Shown: in pieces, positions 9,213 to 19,515 of the stretch | How the letters are laid out: every line of letters begins with the position of its first letter | Numbering within the stretch: position 1 is the stretch's first letter | Assembly: GCF_017356015.1 (NCBI RefSeq) | Contig: NZ_JAFIQV010000007.1 | Location: 124,001-188,000 of the forward strand | Length of the DNA: 64,000 bases | Source: Azospirillum sp. SYSU D00513 | GTDB taxonomy: Bacteria; Pseudomonadota; Alphaproteobacteria; Azospirillales; Azospirillaceae | Direction of reading: 5' to 3' | Program-made: the position numbers and the translations under genes | Notes under the pieces: generated by a model | Told to the model about the DNA's origin: nothing | The model's database searches: none | Seen by the model: the letters and a program-made list of their open reading frames with translations, nothing else

Positions 9213-9244
9213 AACAAGCCCGAAGCGGACGCTTCGGGCTTGTT
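9213..9244. terminator. Bidirectional intrinsic terminator
   Basis: A perfect 14-bp stem (AACAAGCCCGAAGC against GCTTCGGGCTTGTT) with a GGAC loop sits between the convergent ends of the GGDEF-EAL gene and the BMP-family gene. The minus-strand side is followed by TTTCATTTT. It could end transcription from both sides. Confidence 0.75.
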
Positions 9245-9265
9245 CTTCGTCAGGCCGGCGGCTGG

Positions 9266-10369
9266 TTACTTGGGAACCTTGCCGACGACGCCCTCGACGT
9301 ACCAGTCCATTTTCAGGATCTGCTCGTCCGTGGCGTTCTGGCCGGCCGGGATGACGACCTTGCCGGACTGGTCCTTCACCGGGCCCTGGAAGGAGTGGCG
9401 CTTGCCTTCCATGATGTCGGTGCGGGCCTTCTCGGCCAGCGCAACGACGTCCTGCGGCAGGGCCGGGTTGTAGGGGGCCAGGTACAGCATCTTGTCCTTG
9501 AAGCCGCCCCAGGTGTCCTCGGCCTTCCAGGTGCCGTCCAGCACCGCCTTGACGCGGGAGATGTAGTACTGGTCCCACTCGTCCACGATGGCGGTCAGAT
9601 GCGCCTTCGGGCCGAAGCGGGTCATGTCGGACGACTGGCCGAAGGCGTAGAGGCCGCGCTCCTGCGCGACCTGGATGGCCGCCGGGCTGTCGGTGTGCAG
9701 CGAGATGACATCGGCGCCCTGGTCGATCAGGGCCTTGGCCGCCTCGGCTTCCTTGCCGGGATCGTACCAGCTGTTCACCCAGACGACGCGCACCTCGGCC
9801 TGCGGGTTGGCCTCGCGCAGCGCCAGGGTGAAGGCGTTGATGCCGCTGACCACCTCGGGGATCGGGAAGGACCCGATGTAGCCGATGATGTTCGACTTCG
9901 TCATCTTGCCGGCGATGAGGCCAAGCGGGGTGCGGCCCTCGTAGAAGCGCGCGGCGTAGGTCGCGACGTTCTTGGAGCGGCGGTAGCCGGTGGCGTGCTC
10001 GAACTTCACGTCGGGGTAGCGCTGGGCCACCCGCAGCGTCGGGTTCATGAAGCCGAAGGAGGTCGTGAAGATCAGCTTGTGGCCGCCGGCGGCGAGCTGT
10101 TCGATCACGCGCTCGGCGTCGGCGCCCTCCGGCACGTTCTCGACGTAGCTGGTGGTGACCTTGTCGCCGAGTTCCTTCTCCACCGCCAGGCGGCCGAGGT
10201 CGTGCTGGTAGCTGTAGCCGTGGTCGCTGACCGGACCGACATAGACGAAGCCGACCTTCAGCTTCTCCTGCGCGGCCGCCGGGCCGGCGCCGAACCCGCC
10301 GGCGCCGAGCGCCACGGCCGCGGCGGCGAGGCCGCCCAGGAGGGTCTTGCCCAACGTCCTTCTGTTCAC
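9266..10369 (-). CDS. BMP family ABC transporter substrate-binding protein
   Basis: This 367-residue periplasmic binding protein of the Bmp/PnrA/Med family usually binds purine nucleosides. A twin-arginine-like signal (NRRTLGKTLLGG, then an Ala/Gly-rich core ending GPAAAQ) is followed by KVGFVYVGPVSDHGYSYQHDLGR, the family opening. Further on come DVISLHTDSPAAIQVAQERGLYAFGQSSD and GFKDKMLYLAPYNPALP. The start is a GTG with GGGAG 7 nt upstream. It is the last gene of a four-gene importer operon (ATPase, two permeases, binding protein). The nucleoside substrate is a family inference. Confidence 0.88.
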   Translation of the reverse strand: MNRRTLGKTLLGGLAAAAVALGAGGFGAGPAAAQEKLKVGFVYVGPVSDHGYSYQHDLGRLAVEKELGDKVTTSYVENVPEGADAERVIEQLAAGGHKLIFTTSFGFMNPTLRVAQRYPDVKFEHATGYRRSKNVATYAARFYEGRTPLGLIAGKMTKSNIIGYIGSFPIPEVVSGINAFTLALREANPQAEVRVVWVNSWYDPGKEAEAAKALIDQGADVISLHTDSPAAIQVAQERGLYAFGQSSDMTRFGPKAHLTAIVDEWDQYYISRVKAVLDGTWKAEDTWGGFKDKMLYLAPYNPALPQDVVALAEKARTDIMEGKRHSFQGPVKDQSGKVVIPAGQNATDEQILKMDWYVEGVVGKVPK

Positions 10370-10443
10370 GTGTATGCTCCCTGTTCGCTCGAAGATGTTC
10401 GCATCGATGATGCGTGAAGGACCGCCGCGCGCCGTTCCCGGCC

Positions 10444-11373
10444 TCAGGCGTCCGGATGGAAGACCTTGCCGAGGCTGGCCGGCGCGTTCAGGCGGATGCG
10501 GGCCACGTCCCGCGATATCACCACCAGGACTACGACCGTAGCTATATACGGCAACATGGACAAGAGCTGCGACGGGACCTCGATCCCGAGGCCCTGGATG
10601 TGGAGCTGGGCGATGGTGACGCCGCCGAAGAGCCAGGCGCCGACCAGCACGCGGGCCGGCTTCCAGGTCGCGAAGACGACCAGCGCCACCGCGATCCAGC
10701 CGCGTCCGCCCGTCAGCCCTTCCGCCCACATCGGCGTGTAGGAGAGCGACAGGTAGGCCCCGGCCATGCCGCTCATGGCGCCGCCGAACAGCACGGCCAG
10801 GAAGCGGATGCCGATCACCTTGTAGCCCAGCGCGTGGGCGGCGGACTGGTTCTCGCCCACCGCGCGCAGCTTCAGCCCGGCGCGCGTGTGGAACAGGAAC
10901 CAGTGCACGGCCGGCACCATGAACAGCGCCAGATAGACCAGCGCGTCCTGCCCGAACAGCGCCTTGCCGATCACCGGCAGGTCGGTGAGGCCGGGAACGT
11001 TCAGCTCCGGCAGGTCGGCCAGCGGGATGCCGACGAAGCCCTGCCCGATCAGGGCCGACAGGCCGATGCCGAACAGCGTCAGGGCCAGGCCGGTCGCCAC
11101 CTGGTTGGCGAGCAGGAACAGCACCAGCACGCCGAACACGGCGGACACCGCCGCCCCCGCCGCCGCACCGCCGATGAAGCCGACGGTCGAGCTGCCGGTG
11201 GTCACGGCGGCCGCGAAGCCGCAGACGGCCCCCACCAGCATCATGCCCTCGACGCCGAGGTTGAGGACGCCGGACTTCTCGACCACCAGTTCGCCCAGCG
11301 CCGCGAAGAGCAGCGGCGTGGCCGCCGTCATCATGGCGGCGAGGATCGGTCCCAGGAGAGCCAGTTCGGTCAT
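10444..11373 (-). CDS. ABC transporter permease (BMP/nucleoside importer, second subunit)
   Basis: This 309-residue polytopic inner-membrane protein has about eight hydrophobic segments. The stretch ELVVEKSGVLNLGVEGMMLVGA is the conserved coupling-region motif of BPD_transp_2 permeases that partner BMP binding proteins. Its ATG overlaps the stop of the upstream permease gene (ATGA), so the subunits are translationally coupled. The binding protein gene follows after 74 nt. Confidence 0.88.
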   Translation of the reverse strand: MTELALLGPILAAMMTAATPLLFAALGELVVEKSGVLNLGVEGMMLVGAVCGFAAAVTTGSSTVGFIGGAAAGAAVSAVFGVLVLFLLANQVATGLALTLFGIGLSALIGQGFVGIPLADLPELNVPGLTDLPVIGKALFGQDALVYLALFMVPAVHWFLFHTRAGLKLRAVGENQSAAHALGYKVIGIRFLAVLFGGAMSGMAGAYLSLSYTPMWAEGLTGGRGWIAVALVVFATWKPARVLVGAWLFGGVTIAQLHIQGLGIEVPSQLLSMLPYIATVVVLVVISRDVARIRLNAPASLGKVFHPDA

Positions 11374-12449
11374 GCCGCGGCCCTCCGGGCGCCGAACCGC
11401 ACGCGGTATCGGATGAGCACGTCGGTGGCGAGCAGGAAGAACAGAAGCATGCCCTGGAACACCCCGGTGATCGCCTTCGGCAGGCTGAGTTCGATCTGCG
11501 CCGCCTCGCCGCCGATGAAGGACAGCGCCATCAGCAGCCCGGCCAGCAGGATGCCCAGCGGGTGCAGCCGCCCGAGGAAGGCGACGATGATCGCGGTGAA
11601 GCCGTAGCCCGGCGAGATGCTCGGCGTGATCTGGCCGATGGGTCCGGCGATCTCGCCGACCCCGGCCAGCCCGGCCAGCCCGCCCGACAGCAGCATGCAC
11701 AGCCAGATGATGCGCTTCTGGCTGAAGCCGGCGTAGCCGGCGGCCTGCGGCGTCAGCCCGATGACCTTGATCTGGAAGCCGATGAAGGTGCGGGCCATCA
11801 GCACCCAGCCGCCCGCCACCGCCAGCAGCGCGAAGAGCGCCCCCAGATGCACGCGGGTGCCCGCGATCAGGATGGGCAGCGTCGCGGCCTCCTCGAACAG
11901 GCGCGATTCGGGGAAGGCGAAGCCGTCCGGGTCACGGTAGGGCCCGTTCACCATGTAGTTCAGCAGCAGGAGCGCCACGTAGGTCAGCATCAGGCTGGTC
12001 AGGATCTCGCTGGCGTTGAAGCGGACCCGCAGGAAGGCGGGGATCGCCGCCCACAGCATGCCGCCGGCGATGCCCGCCAGCATCATCAGCGGCAGCAGCC
12101 ACCAGCCGGCCCCCTCCCCATAGAAGGCCAGCGCCACGCCGCCGCCCGCGATGGCGCCGAGTGTCAGCTGCCCCTCCGCCCCGATGTTCCAGACGTTGGC
12201 GCGGAAGCCGATGGACAGGCCGATGGCGCAGAGCACCAGCGGCGTCGCCTTCAGAGCCAGCTCGCCCAGGCCGCGCAGGCTGCTGACCGGCGCCACGAAG
12301 AAGGCGTGCAGCGCCCGCACCGGGTCGAAGCCCAGCGCCAGGAAAAGAAGAAAGCCGCTGGCGAGCGTCAGCGCCACCGCCAGCAGCGGCGTCGCGTAGA
12401 GCATCGTCTTGGACGCCTCGCCGCGCGGTTCAAGCCGAAAGAGGCTCAT
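11370..12449 (-). CDS. ABC transporter permease (BMP/nucleoside importer, first subunit)
   Basis: This 359-residue inner-membrane permease of the BPD_transp_2 family has an N-terminal TM, then IGLSIGFRANVWNIGAEGQ (the FRANVWNIGAEGQ motif is diagnostic) and further TMs up to VLIRYRVRF. It is paired with the downstream permease by a 4-nt overlap and lies 36 nt after the ATPase gene. Together they form the translocation channel of the putative nucleoside importer. Confidence 0.88.
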   Translation of the reverse strand: MSLFRLEPRGEASKTMLYATPLLAVALTLASGFLLFLALGFDPVRALHAFFVAPVSSLRGLGELALKATPLVLCAIGLSIGFRANVWNIGAEGQLTLGAIAGGGVALAFYGEGAGWWLLPLMMLAGIAGGMLWAAIPAFLRVRFNASEILTSLMLTYVALLLLNYMVNGPYRDPDGFAFPESRLFEEAATLPILIAGTRVHLGALFALLAVAGGWVLMARTFIGFQIKVIGLTPQAAGYAGFSQKRIIWLCMLLSGGLAGLAGVGEIAGPIGQITPSISPGYGFTAIIVAFLGRLHPLGILLAGLLMALSFIGGEAAQIELSLPKAITGVFQGMLLFFLLATDVLIRYRVRFGARRAAA

Positions 12450-12485
12450 TCGTCACACCCTTGCCCATCCTCGAACCGGCCGAAC

Positions 12486-14153
<1,668 letters not shown>

Positions 14154-14164
14154 GTCCGGACAGA

Positions 14165-14230
14165 GTAGCGCTTAGGGCGCTACAGCCGTCAATAGCCGAA
14201 CGGTCCGCCCGTTCCCTGGGCAATTGCCCA
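14165..14230. promoter_or_regulatory. Palindromes upstream of the BMP-type ABC operon
   Basis: Two inverted repeats lie between the start of the ABC ATPase gene and the manC stop: a 7-bp stem GTAGCGC/GCGCTAC with a 5-nt loop (14165-14183), and a perfect 14-nt palindrome TGGGCAATTGCCCA (14217-14230). The first is 12 nt from the ATPase start, the spacing of an operator. Neither has a U-tract. The regulatory role is inferred. Confidence 0.35.
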
Positions 14231-14256
14231 TTCCTGCCGCAGAATTCCCGCCGGGT

Positions 14257-15708
14257 TCAGCCGCGGCCGTAATTGTCCTCGATACGCACGATGTCGTCCT
14301 CGCCCAGGTAGGAGCCGGACTGCACCTCGATGAGCTGGAGCGGCACCTTGCCGGGATTCTCCAGCCGGTGGACGGTGCCCATGGGGATGTAGATGGACTG
14401 GTTCTCGTAGACGTGGACCTGCTCCTCGCCGCGCGTGACCAGCGCCGTCCCCTGCACCACCACCCAATGTTCGGCGCGGTGATGGTGGCGTTGCAGCGAC
14501 AGGCGGGCGCCGGGCAGGACGGTCAGGTTCTTGACCTGGAAGCGCGCGCCCGAGTGCACGGACTGGTAGGAACCCCAGGGGCGATGGACCTTGCGGTGGT
14601 TCAGCGGCTCCGGACGGCCCTCCTTCTTGAGCCGCTCGACCACCAGCTTCACGTCCTGCGCCTTGTCGCGGCCGGCGACCAGCACCGCGTCGTCGGTGAC
14701 GACCACCACCACGTCCTCGACCCCGACCAGCGCCGTCAGGTGCCCATCGCTGTTGACGTAGCAGTTCCGGGCGTCCTCCGTCATCACGTCGCCGAGCGCG
14801 ACGTTGCCGTTCAGGTCCTTGGTCCCGACGTCCCACAGGGCCGACCAGGAGCCGACGTCGGTCCAGCCCAGGTCGCAGGGGACCACCACGGCCGAATCGG
14901 TGCGCTCCATCAACGCGTAGTCGATGGAGATGGAGGGGATGGCGGCAAAGGCCGATTCGTCCAGACGGAGGAAGTCGAGATCGCGCGCGGCCCGGTCCAG
15001 CGCCGCGCGGGCGCCCTCCAGCACCTCGGGCGCGTGCCGCTCCAGCTCCGCCAGCATGGCGGCGGCGGGGAACAGGAACATGCCGCTGTTCCAGGCGTAG
15101 TCGCCGCTCGCCACATAGCTCTCGGCGGTGCGCCGCGCCGGCTTTTCGACGAACTCGGCGACGCGGAAGGCGCCGTCCACCGCGTCGAGCGGCGCGCCGC
15201 GCCGAATGTAGCCATAGCCCGTCTCGGGTGCCGTCGGGGTGATGCCGAAGGTCACCAGCAGGCCCTTGGCCGCCGCCTCGGCGGCGCGGTCCACCGCCGC
15301 GCCGAAGGCCGGCAGGTCGCGCACGAGATGGTCGGCGGGCAGCACGAGCAGCAGCGCGTCCTCATCCTCGCGGACCGCCGTCAGGGCGGCCACGGCGCAG
15401 GCGGCGGCGGTGTTGCGGCCGACCGGCTCCAGCAGGATGGCGCCGGGGCGGATGCCGCTCTGGCGCATCTGCTCGGCGATGATGAAGCGGTGCTCCTGGT
15501 TGCAGATCACCAGCGGGGCGGCGAACCGGTCGGCGTCGGTGACGCGCGTCGCGGTGTCCTGAAGCATCGACCGGTCCGAGCAAAGCGCCAGGAGCTGCTT
15601 CGGGTAGAGTTCCCGCGACAGCGGCCAGAGCCGGGAGCCCGTCCCGCCCGACAGCAGGACGGGAACGATTTTTCCGGCGGAATTGCGGGAAACGGGAAGG
15701 GTGCTCAT
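14257..15708 (-). CDS. manC: Mannose-1-phosphate guanylyltransferase / mannose-6-phosphate isomerase
   Basis: This 483-residue bifunctional enzyme of the ManC/AlgA/XanB type makes GDP-mannose for exopolysaccharide and LPS. The N-terminal nucleotidyltransferase has the signature LLSGGTGSRLWPLSRELYPKQ and the FVEKP motif. The C-terminal cupin (type II phosphomannose isomerase) has HRPWGSYQSVHSGARFQVKNLTV-like sequence, LSLQRHHHRAEHWVVVQGTA and NQSIYIPMGTVHRLENPG. Length matches the family. It is transcribed alone, divergent from ygfZ. Confidence 0.93.
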   Translation of the reverse strand: MSTLPVSRNSAGKIVPVLLSGGTGSRLWPLSRELYPKQLLALCSDRSMLQDTATRVTDADRFAAPLVICNQEHRFIIAEQMRQSGIRPGAILLEPVGRNTAAACAVAALTAVREDEDALLLVLPADHLVRDLPAFGAAVDRAAEAAAKGLLVTFGITPTAPETGYGYIRRGAPLDAVDGAFRVAEFVEKPARRTAESYVASGDYAWNSGMFLFPAAAMLAELERHAPEVLEGARAALDRAARDLDFLRLDESAFAAIPSISIDYALMERTDSAVVVPCDLGWTDVGSWSALWDVGTKDLNGNVALGDVMTEDARNCYVNSDGHLTALVGVEDVVVVVTDDAVLVAGRDKAQDVKLVVERLKKEGRPEPLNHRKVHRPWGSYQSVHSGARFQVKNLTVLPGARLSLQRHHHRAEHWVVVQGTALVTRGEEQVHVYENQSIYIPMGTVHRLENPGKVPLQLIEVQSGSYLGEDDIVRIEDNYGRG

Positions 15709-16032
15709 GCGCGGACGGTCCTCGGAACGGGTGATCGGCCCGGGCCGTCGTCCGACTCGGGCATGGCCGCACGATGCCTCTTTCGGCGTGAGGAGAAAAG
15801 AGCAGGAATGGGTTTACCAACCCTGCAAGGGCGCAAGCGCGGGCGGACGCCCTACGGGTTAGGCCCCTGCCCCTTCTGTCGCGGTGCATCCCTGCCCTGC
15901 CCGCTGGCCCCGCCCCGCCGCCGCGGGCGGTCTTGTCTTGCCCAAGCTTCCCGCCCAACTATCGGCTAAGCGCGGGCGCGTTCATGCGGCCCGCGCCATG
16001 TGGTTTTTGCCCCACGGGTTCTGGAGGACGGC
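15709..16032. other. Divergent intergenic region manC/ygfZ
   Basis: This gene-free stretch of 324 bp lies between two divergent genes and must hold both promoters. I see no convincing consensus pair in either direction, and no repeat or hairpin that stands out in the very GC-rich right half. Confidence 0.4.
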
Positions 16033-16938
16033 ATGACGGACGGTCGGGCGGGGTACGCGATTCTGGGGGACCGGGGCGTTCTGGCGGTGAGCGGCGAGGA
16101 CCGCGCCACCTTCCTGCAAGGGCTGGTGTCCAACGACATGCGCCGCGCCTCCGGGGAACGGGCGCTCTACAGCCTGTTCCTGACGCCGCAGGGCAAGTAC
16201 ATGCACGATTTCCTGCTGGCCGAGCATGAGGGCGCCATCCTTCTGGACGTTGAGGCGGCGCGACGCGAGGACCTGCTGCGCCGTCTGCGCATGTACAAGC
16301 TGCGCTCCAAGGTCGCGCTTGAGGACCGGGCCGGGACCTTCGCCGTCGCGGCGGTCTTCGGCCAGGGTGCCCTGGACCGGCTGGGCCTGCCGGCAGAGGC
16401 CGGCGCCGCCCGCCCCTTCGGCGGCGGAATCGTCTTCACCGACCCGCGCCTGCCCGCCCTTGGGGCGCGGGCGATCCTGCCGGCCGAAGGTGCGGCGGCG
16501 GCGCTGGAGGGAGCCGGACTGGCGGTGCAGGACGCGGCGGATTACGACCGGCTGCGGCTGTCGCTCGGCGTTCCGGACGGCAGCCGCGATCTCGTGCCCG
16601 AGAAGGCCATCGCGCTGGAGAACGGGCTGGACGATCTGAACGCCATTTCCTGGGACAAGGGCTGCTACATGGGCCAGGAGCTGACGGCGCGCACCAAATA
16701 CCGGGCCCTGATCAAGAAGAAGCTGTTCCCCGTGACGCTCGACGGCCCGTTGCCCGAGCCGGGCACCCCGGTGACGCTGGACGGGCGCGAGGTCGGGGAG
16801 ATCCGCAGCGGCCGCGACGGGCAGGCGCTGGCCCTGCTGCGGCTCGAGGAGGCGGCCCGCGCGGAAACGGACAAGTCAAAGCTGCTGGCCGGTGAAACAA
16901 AGGTAACGGCTCGCAAGCCGGATTGGGCCAGTTTTTAA
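16033..16938 (+). CDS. ygfZ: Folate-binding protein YgfZ / iron-sulfur assembly factor
   Basis: This 301-residue GcvT-like protein needed for some Fe-S enzymes (IBA57 family) carries the diagnostic K-G-C-Y-x-G-Q-E motif (WDKGCYMGQELTARTKYR). The N-terminal LSGEDRATFLQGLVSND-like sequence (here AVSGEDRATFLQGLVSND) is typical. The start was set at the ATG preceded by GGAGG (16023-16027), not at an upstream in-frame ATG that has no ribosome site. It is probably monocistronic. Confidence 0.92.
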   Translation: MTDGRAGYAILGDRGVLAVSGEDRATFLQGLVSNDMRRASGERALYSLFLTPQGKYMHDFLLAEHEGAILLDVEAARREDLLRRLRMYKLRSKVALEDRAGTFAVAAVFGQGALDRLGLPAEAGAARPFGGGIVFTDPRLPALGARAILPAEGAAAALEGAGLAVQDAADYDRLRLSLGVPDGSRDLVPEKAIALENGLDDLNAISWDKGCYMGQELTARTKYRALIKKKLFPVTLDGPLPEPGTPVTLDGREVGEIRSGRDGQALALLRLEEAARAETDKSKLLAGETKVTARKPDWASF

Positions 16939-17096
16939 GTTTCTGACATATCGGAAACCACCATCGAAGGGGTTGCCCCGAATGATGGCGGCCCGGTATG
17001 GGATTAATCGACTTCCTCAGGCGTTAATAACTTTGTCAGCAAGACAAGCAAGGGCGTGAGAACAACACGCCCCCGCCATAAAACAAGGAGTCGATC

Positions 17097-17765
17097 ATGC
17101 GGAAGGAACTTATCGCGGCCGTGTCGGCGTTTGCCCTCATGACTGGTGCGGCATTCGCTCAGACTTCCTCGACGGACACCAGTTCGCCCGGCGGCACTTC
17201 CGATGCCGCGGGCATGACCACGCAGAACGGCGCCGGCACCTCGAACGCCACCGGCACCAGCACCGGCATGACCGGCGACCAGGCCCAGAGCGGCGCCTCC
17301 ACCTCCTCTTCCACCTCGATGGACAGCTCGTCGATGAGCGCCAGCGCCGAGGAGATGATGGGCAAGACCGTCTACGGCGCGAACGACGAGAAGATCGGCG
17401 AAGTCGAGGACGTCATCCTCGGCACGGACGGCCAGCCGCAGCAGCTCGTGGTGTCGTCCGGCGGCTTCCTCGGGATCGGCGCCAAGCAAATCGCCATCGA
17501 CGTCTCCCAGGCGAAGCTGAACGCCGAGGAGGGGCGCGTGGACATCACCGGCATGACCCAGCAGGACGTCGAGTCGATGCCGGAGTTCGAGTACAACGAC
17601 AGCATGACCTCGCTGAACCGCGGCGACAAGGGCGACGCCAAGGCCAACAAGCCGGACACGATGAACGCCCCGGCCCCGGCGACCGGTACGGGTACGACCG
17701 CCACCCCGATGGGCGGCCCCGCCACCGGCTCCAACAACGTCAACGGCGGCACCAGCGGCCAGTAA
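17097..17765 (+). CDS. Exported PRC-barrel domain protein
   Basis: This 222-residue protein has a signal peptide (MRKELIAAVSAFALMTGAAFA) and a Ser/Thr/Gly-rich linker. A PRC-barrel domain covers about residues 85-160 (MMGKTVYGANDEKIGEVEDVIL, then LGIGAKQIAID), followed by a disordered Thr/Pro/Gly tail. Exported PRC-barrel proteins are common in soil alphaproteobacteria and often stress-induced; the ligand is unknown. AACAAGGAG precedes the ATG. A strong terminator follows. Confidence 0.82.
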   Translation: MRKELIAAVSAFALMTGAAFAQTSSTDTSSPGGTSDAAGMTTQNGAGTSNATGTSTGMTGDQAQSGASTSSSTSMDSSSMSASAEEMMGKTVYGANDEKIGEVEDVILGTDGQPQQLVVSSGGFLGIGAKQIAIDVSQAKLNAEEGRVDITGMTQQDVESMPEFEYNDSMTSLNRGDKGDAKANKPDTMNAPAPATGTGTTATPMGGPATGSNNVNGGTSGQ

Positions 17766-17788
17766 CCGCTCGGACCGACGTAAGACGG

Positions 17789-17822
17789 AAAGCCCCCGCG
17801 GAGCGATCCGCGGGGGCTTTTT
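17789..17822 (+). terminator. Intrinsic terminator after the PRC-barrel gene
   Basis: A perfect 14-bp stem AAAGCCCCCGCGGA/TCCGCGGGGGCTTT with a GCGA tetraloop, followed by T residues. The reverse strand also reads as a terminator for the convergent ATP12 gene. Confidence 0.88.
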
Positions 17823-17855
17823 CGTGCGCCGGCTCCTGTCAAACGGCCCGTGGCG

Positions 17856-18551
17856 TCAGGCGCGCAGCAGGTCCACGAAGCGACGGCAGGAGGCGATGTC
17901 CGCGCGCAGGTTGGCGCGGCGCTTGGTCGCCTCGGCGTCCTCGCCCCACTGCTCGATCTGGAAGGTCTCATCAAGCTGCGAGACCTCGAAGGCCTCCTCG
18001 GCGTCGATGCGCCCCTCGAACAGGGCGAGCGCCACGACCAGCGAGCCGCAGGCCCCCGTCGCCGTCTGGAAGGCGGAGAGGGTCCAGTCGTCCATTTCCT
18101 CCACCGCCGCCCGCAGGGCGCGGATGGCGTGTTCCGGCTGGGGCTTCGGCATCAGCCCGGCGCAGACCTGCAGCGGCGCGTCGTAGCGCAGCGTCGCCCA
18201 GTCCAGCAGCGGCTGCCACAGCCGTGCCTGGCGGTCCACCAGCGGCTGCGGGTGTTCGGCGCGGTAGCAGAGCAGGTCGGTGCCGGCATAGCCGACGACT
18301 CCGTCCACGATCTGCGCCCGCCCCTTGCCGATCAGGTCCACCGCCGTGCTGGCGAGCTGCATCAGCGGCATGTCGCTCGGCTTGATGTCGTCGCCCTGGG
18401 CCTCCCACTCCGCGGCGATGCCCCGCGCCAGAGGCTCCGACGGGATCACCAGCGGGGCCTTGGCCGGGCTGCGGATCGGGCGGCCGTCGAGGCGCACATC
18501 GAACCCGCCGTCCACGGCCTCGACCGAGACGGCCTTGTAAAAACGCTTCAT
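17856..18551 (-). CDS. ATP12-family F1-ATPase assembly chaperone
   Basis: This 231-residue protein is a homologue of mitochondrial Atp12, which binds the alpha subunit during F1 assembly. The family is shared by mitochondria and alphaproteobacteria. It opens KRFYKAVSVEAVDGGFDVRLDGRPIRSP in pieces typical of the family (V-x-LDGRPI-x-TP), followed by PLARGIAAEWEAQGD and the TDLLCYRAEHP region. The ATG overlaps the stop of the HAD gene's shifted frame (ATGA), which shows the original operon coupling. Confidence 0.88.
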   Translation of the reverse strand: MKRFYKAVSVEAVDGGFDVRLDGRPIRSPAKAPLVIPSEPLARGIAAEWEAQGDDIKPSDMPLMQLASTAVDLIGKGRAQIVDGVVGYAGTDLLCYRAEHPQPLVDRQARLWQPLLDWATLRYDAPLQVCAGLMPKPQPEHAIRALRAAVEEMDDWTLSAFQTATGACGSLVVALALFEGRIDAEEAFEVSQLDETFQIEQWGEDAEATKRRANLRADIASCRRFVDLLRA

Positions 18552-19254
18552 TCGGCACCCTTGGCAGAAACAGTCTCACCCACGCGCAGCAGCTCCAGCA
18601 TCGCCCTCGCGGCCTCCGGCCCGTTGTGGACGATGCGGTCGGCCCCGGCCTTCTCCAGGTCGGGAACCGCGGATAGCCCCAGGACACCCCGACCGACCAG
18701 ACCCGCGCGCTGCGCGCCATCTGTATGTCGTATGTCGTGTCGCCGATCACAACCGTGTCGTCGGCGTCCGCGCCGGTTTCCGCCAGCGCGCGCAGCACCA
18801 TGTCCGGATGCGGCTTGCCGGGGCCGATGTCGCTGGTCTGCAAGGTGACGAAGCGGTCCCGCAGCCCGTGCCGCTCCAGCACCGCCAGCAGCCCCCGCCG
18901 CGACTTCCCCGTGGCGACGCCGAGCAGCACGTTGGCGCCGTCGAGCGCGTCCAGCACCTCGCGGATGCCCGGGAACAGCGGCTCGTGCAGGTCGCCGCGC
19001 TGCCGCTGCGCCGCGAAGGCCGCTTTGTAGCTCTCCGCCACCCGCTCATGCAGGTTTGCGTCCGCCCCCGGCAGCAGCCGCGCCACCGCCTCGACCAGCG
19101 GCAACCCGACCAGCCCCCGCACCGCCATGGCGCTGGGCTCCCCCAGCCCATGCTCCGCCCAGGCCGTGGTCATGGCCTCAATGATGGCGAACTGCCTGTC
19201 CACCAGCGTGCCGTCGCAGTCGAAGAGGGCGAGTTTCAAAGAGTTAGGTGGCAA
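18548..19254 (-). pseudogene. HAD-family phosphatase (phosphoglycolate phosphatase-like), frameshifted and without an ATG
   Basis: The coding frame begins with the HAD motif I strand LKLALFDCDGTLVD, then has motif II (GVATGKSRRG) and motifs III/IV (GKPHPDM, VVIGDTTYDIQMA). After SWGYP the frame breaks. The expected tail (VPDLEKAGADRIVHNG..., ending VSAKGAE) continues in another frame from about 18670 to a TGA at 18548-18550 that overlaps the ATP12 ATG, so about one base is missing. No ATG exists at the 5' end; only TTG codons at 19254 or 19239 are available. Both defects fit a decaying gene next to an insertion. A sequencing error could explain the frameshift but not the missing start. Confidence 0.72.
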
Positions 19255-19515
19255 ACGCCCGCTCCGAGTTGGCTCTGGTCAACAGGATCGTTTCAACCTA
19301 GCCGCTGGCTTGGCTTCACTCAACAGCGCGGATGAGAAAGGCGTCACGTAAGGAAGCGAAGCTCGGAGACCCACCGACCCCCGCAGAGTGCGAATGGAGT
19401 CCTCGCTCCAGGCAGGTTGCTGAACGCTGAGGGAACGTGACTTCCCCCTTGGCCCTGCGGTATTTTTACCCGCATGCGTTGCGCTCAAGCGTGAGCAATG
19501 CGCACCTAAATACAC

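Noticed and set aside
6113..9217. 1034-residue minus-strand open frame
   Set aside because: It is antisense to the CHASE-PAS-GGDEF-EAL gene, whose domains are all intact.
17971..19254. Apparent HAD-ATP12 fusion protein of 427 residues
   Set aside because: The second half is the wrong frame of the ATP12 gene, reached only because of the HAD frameshift.
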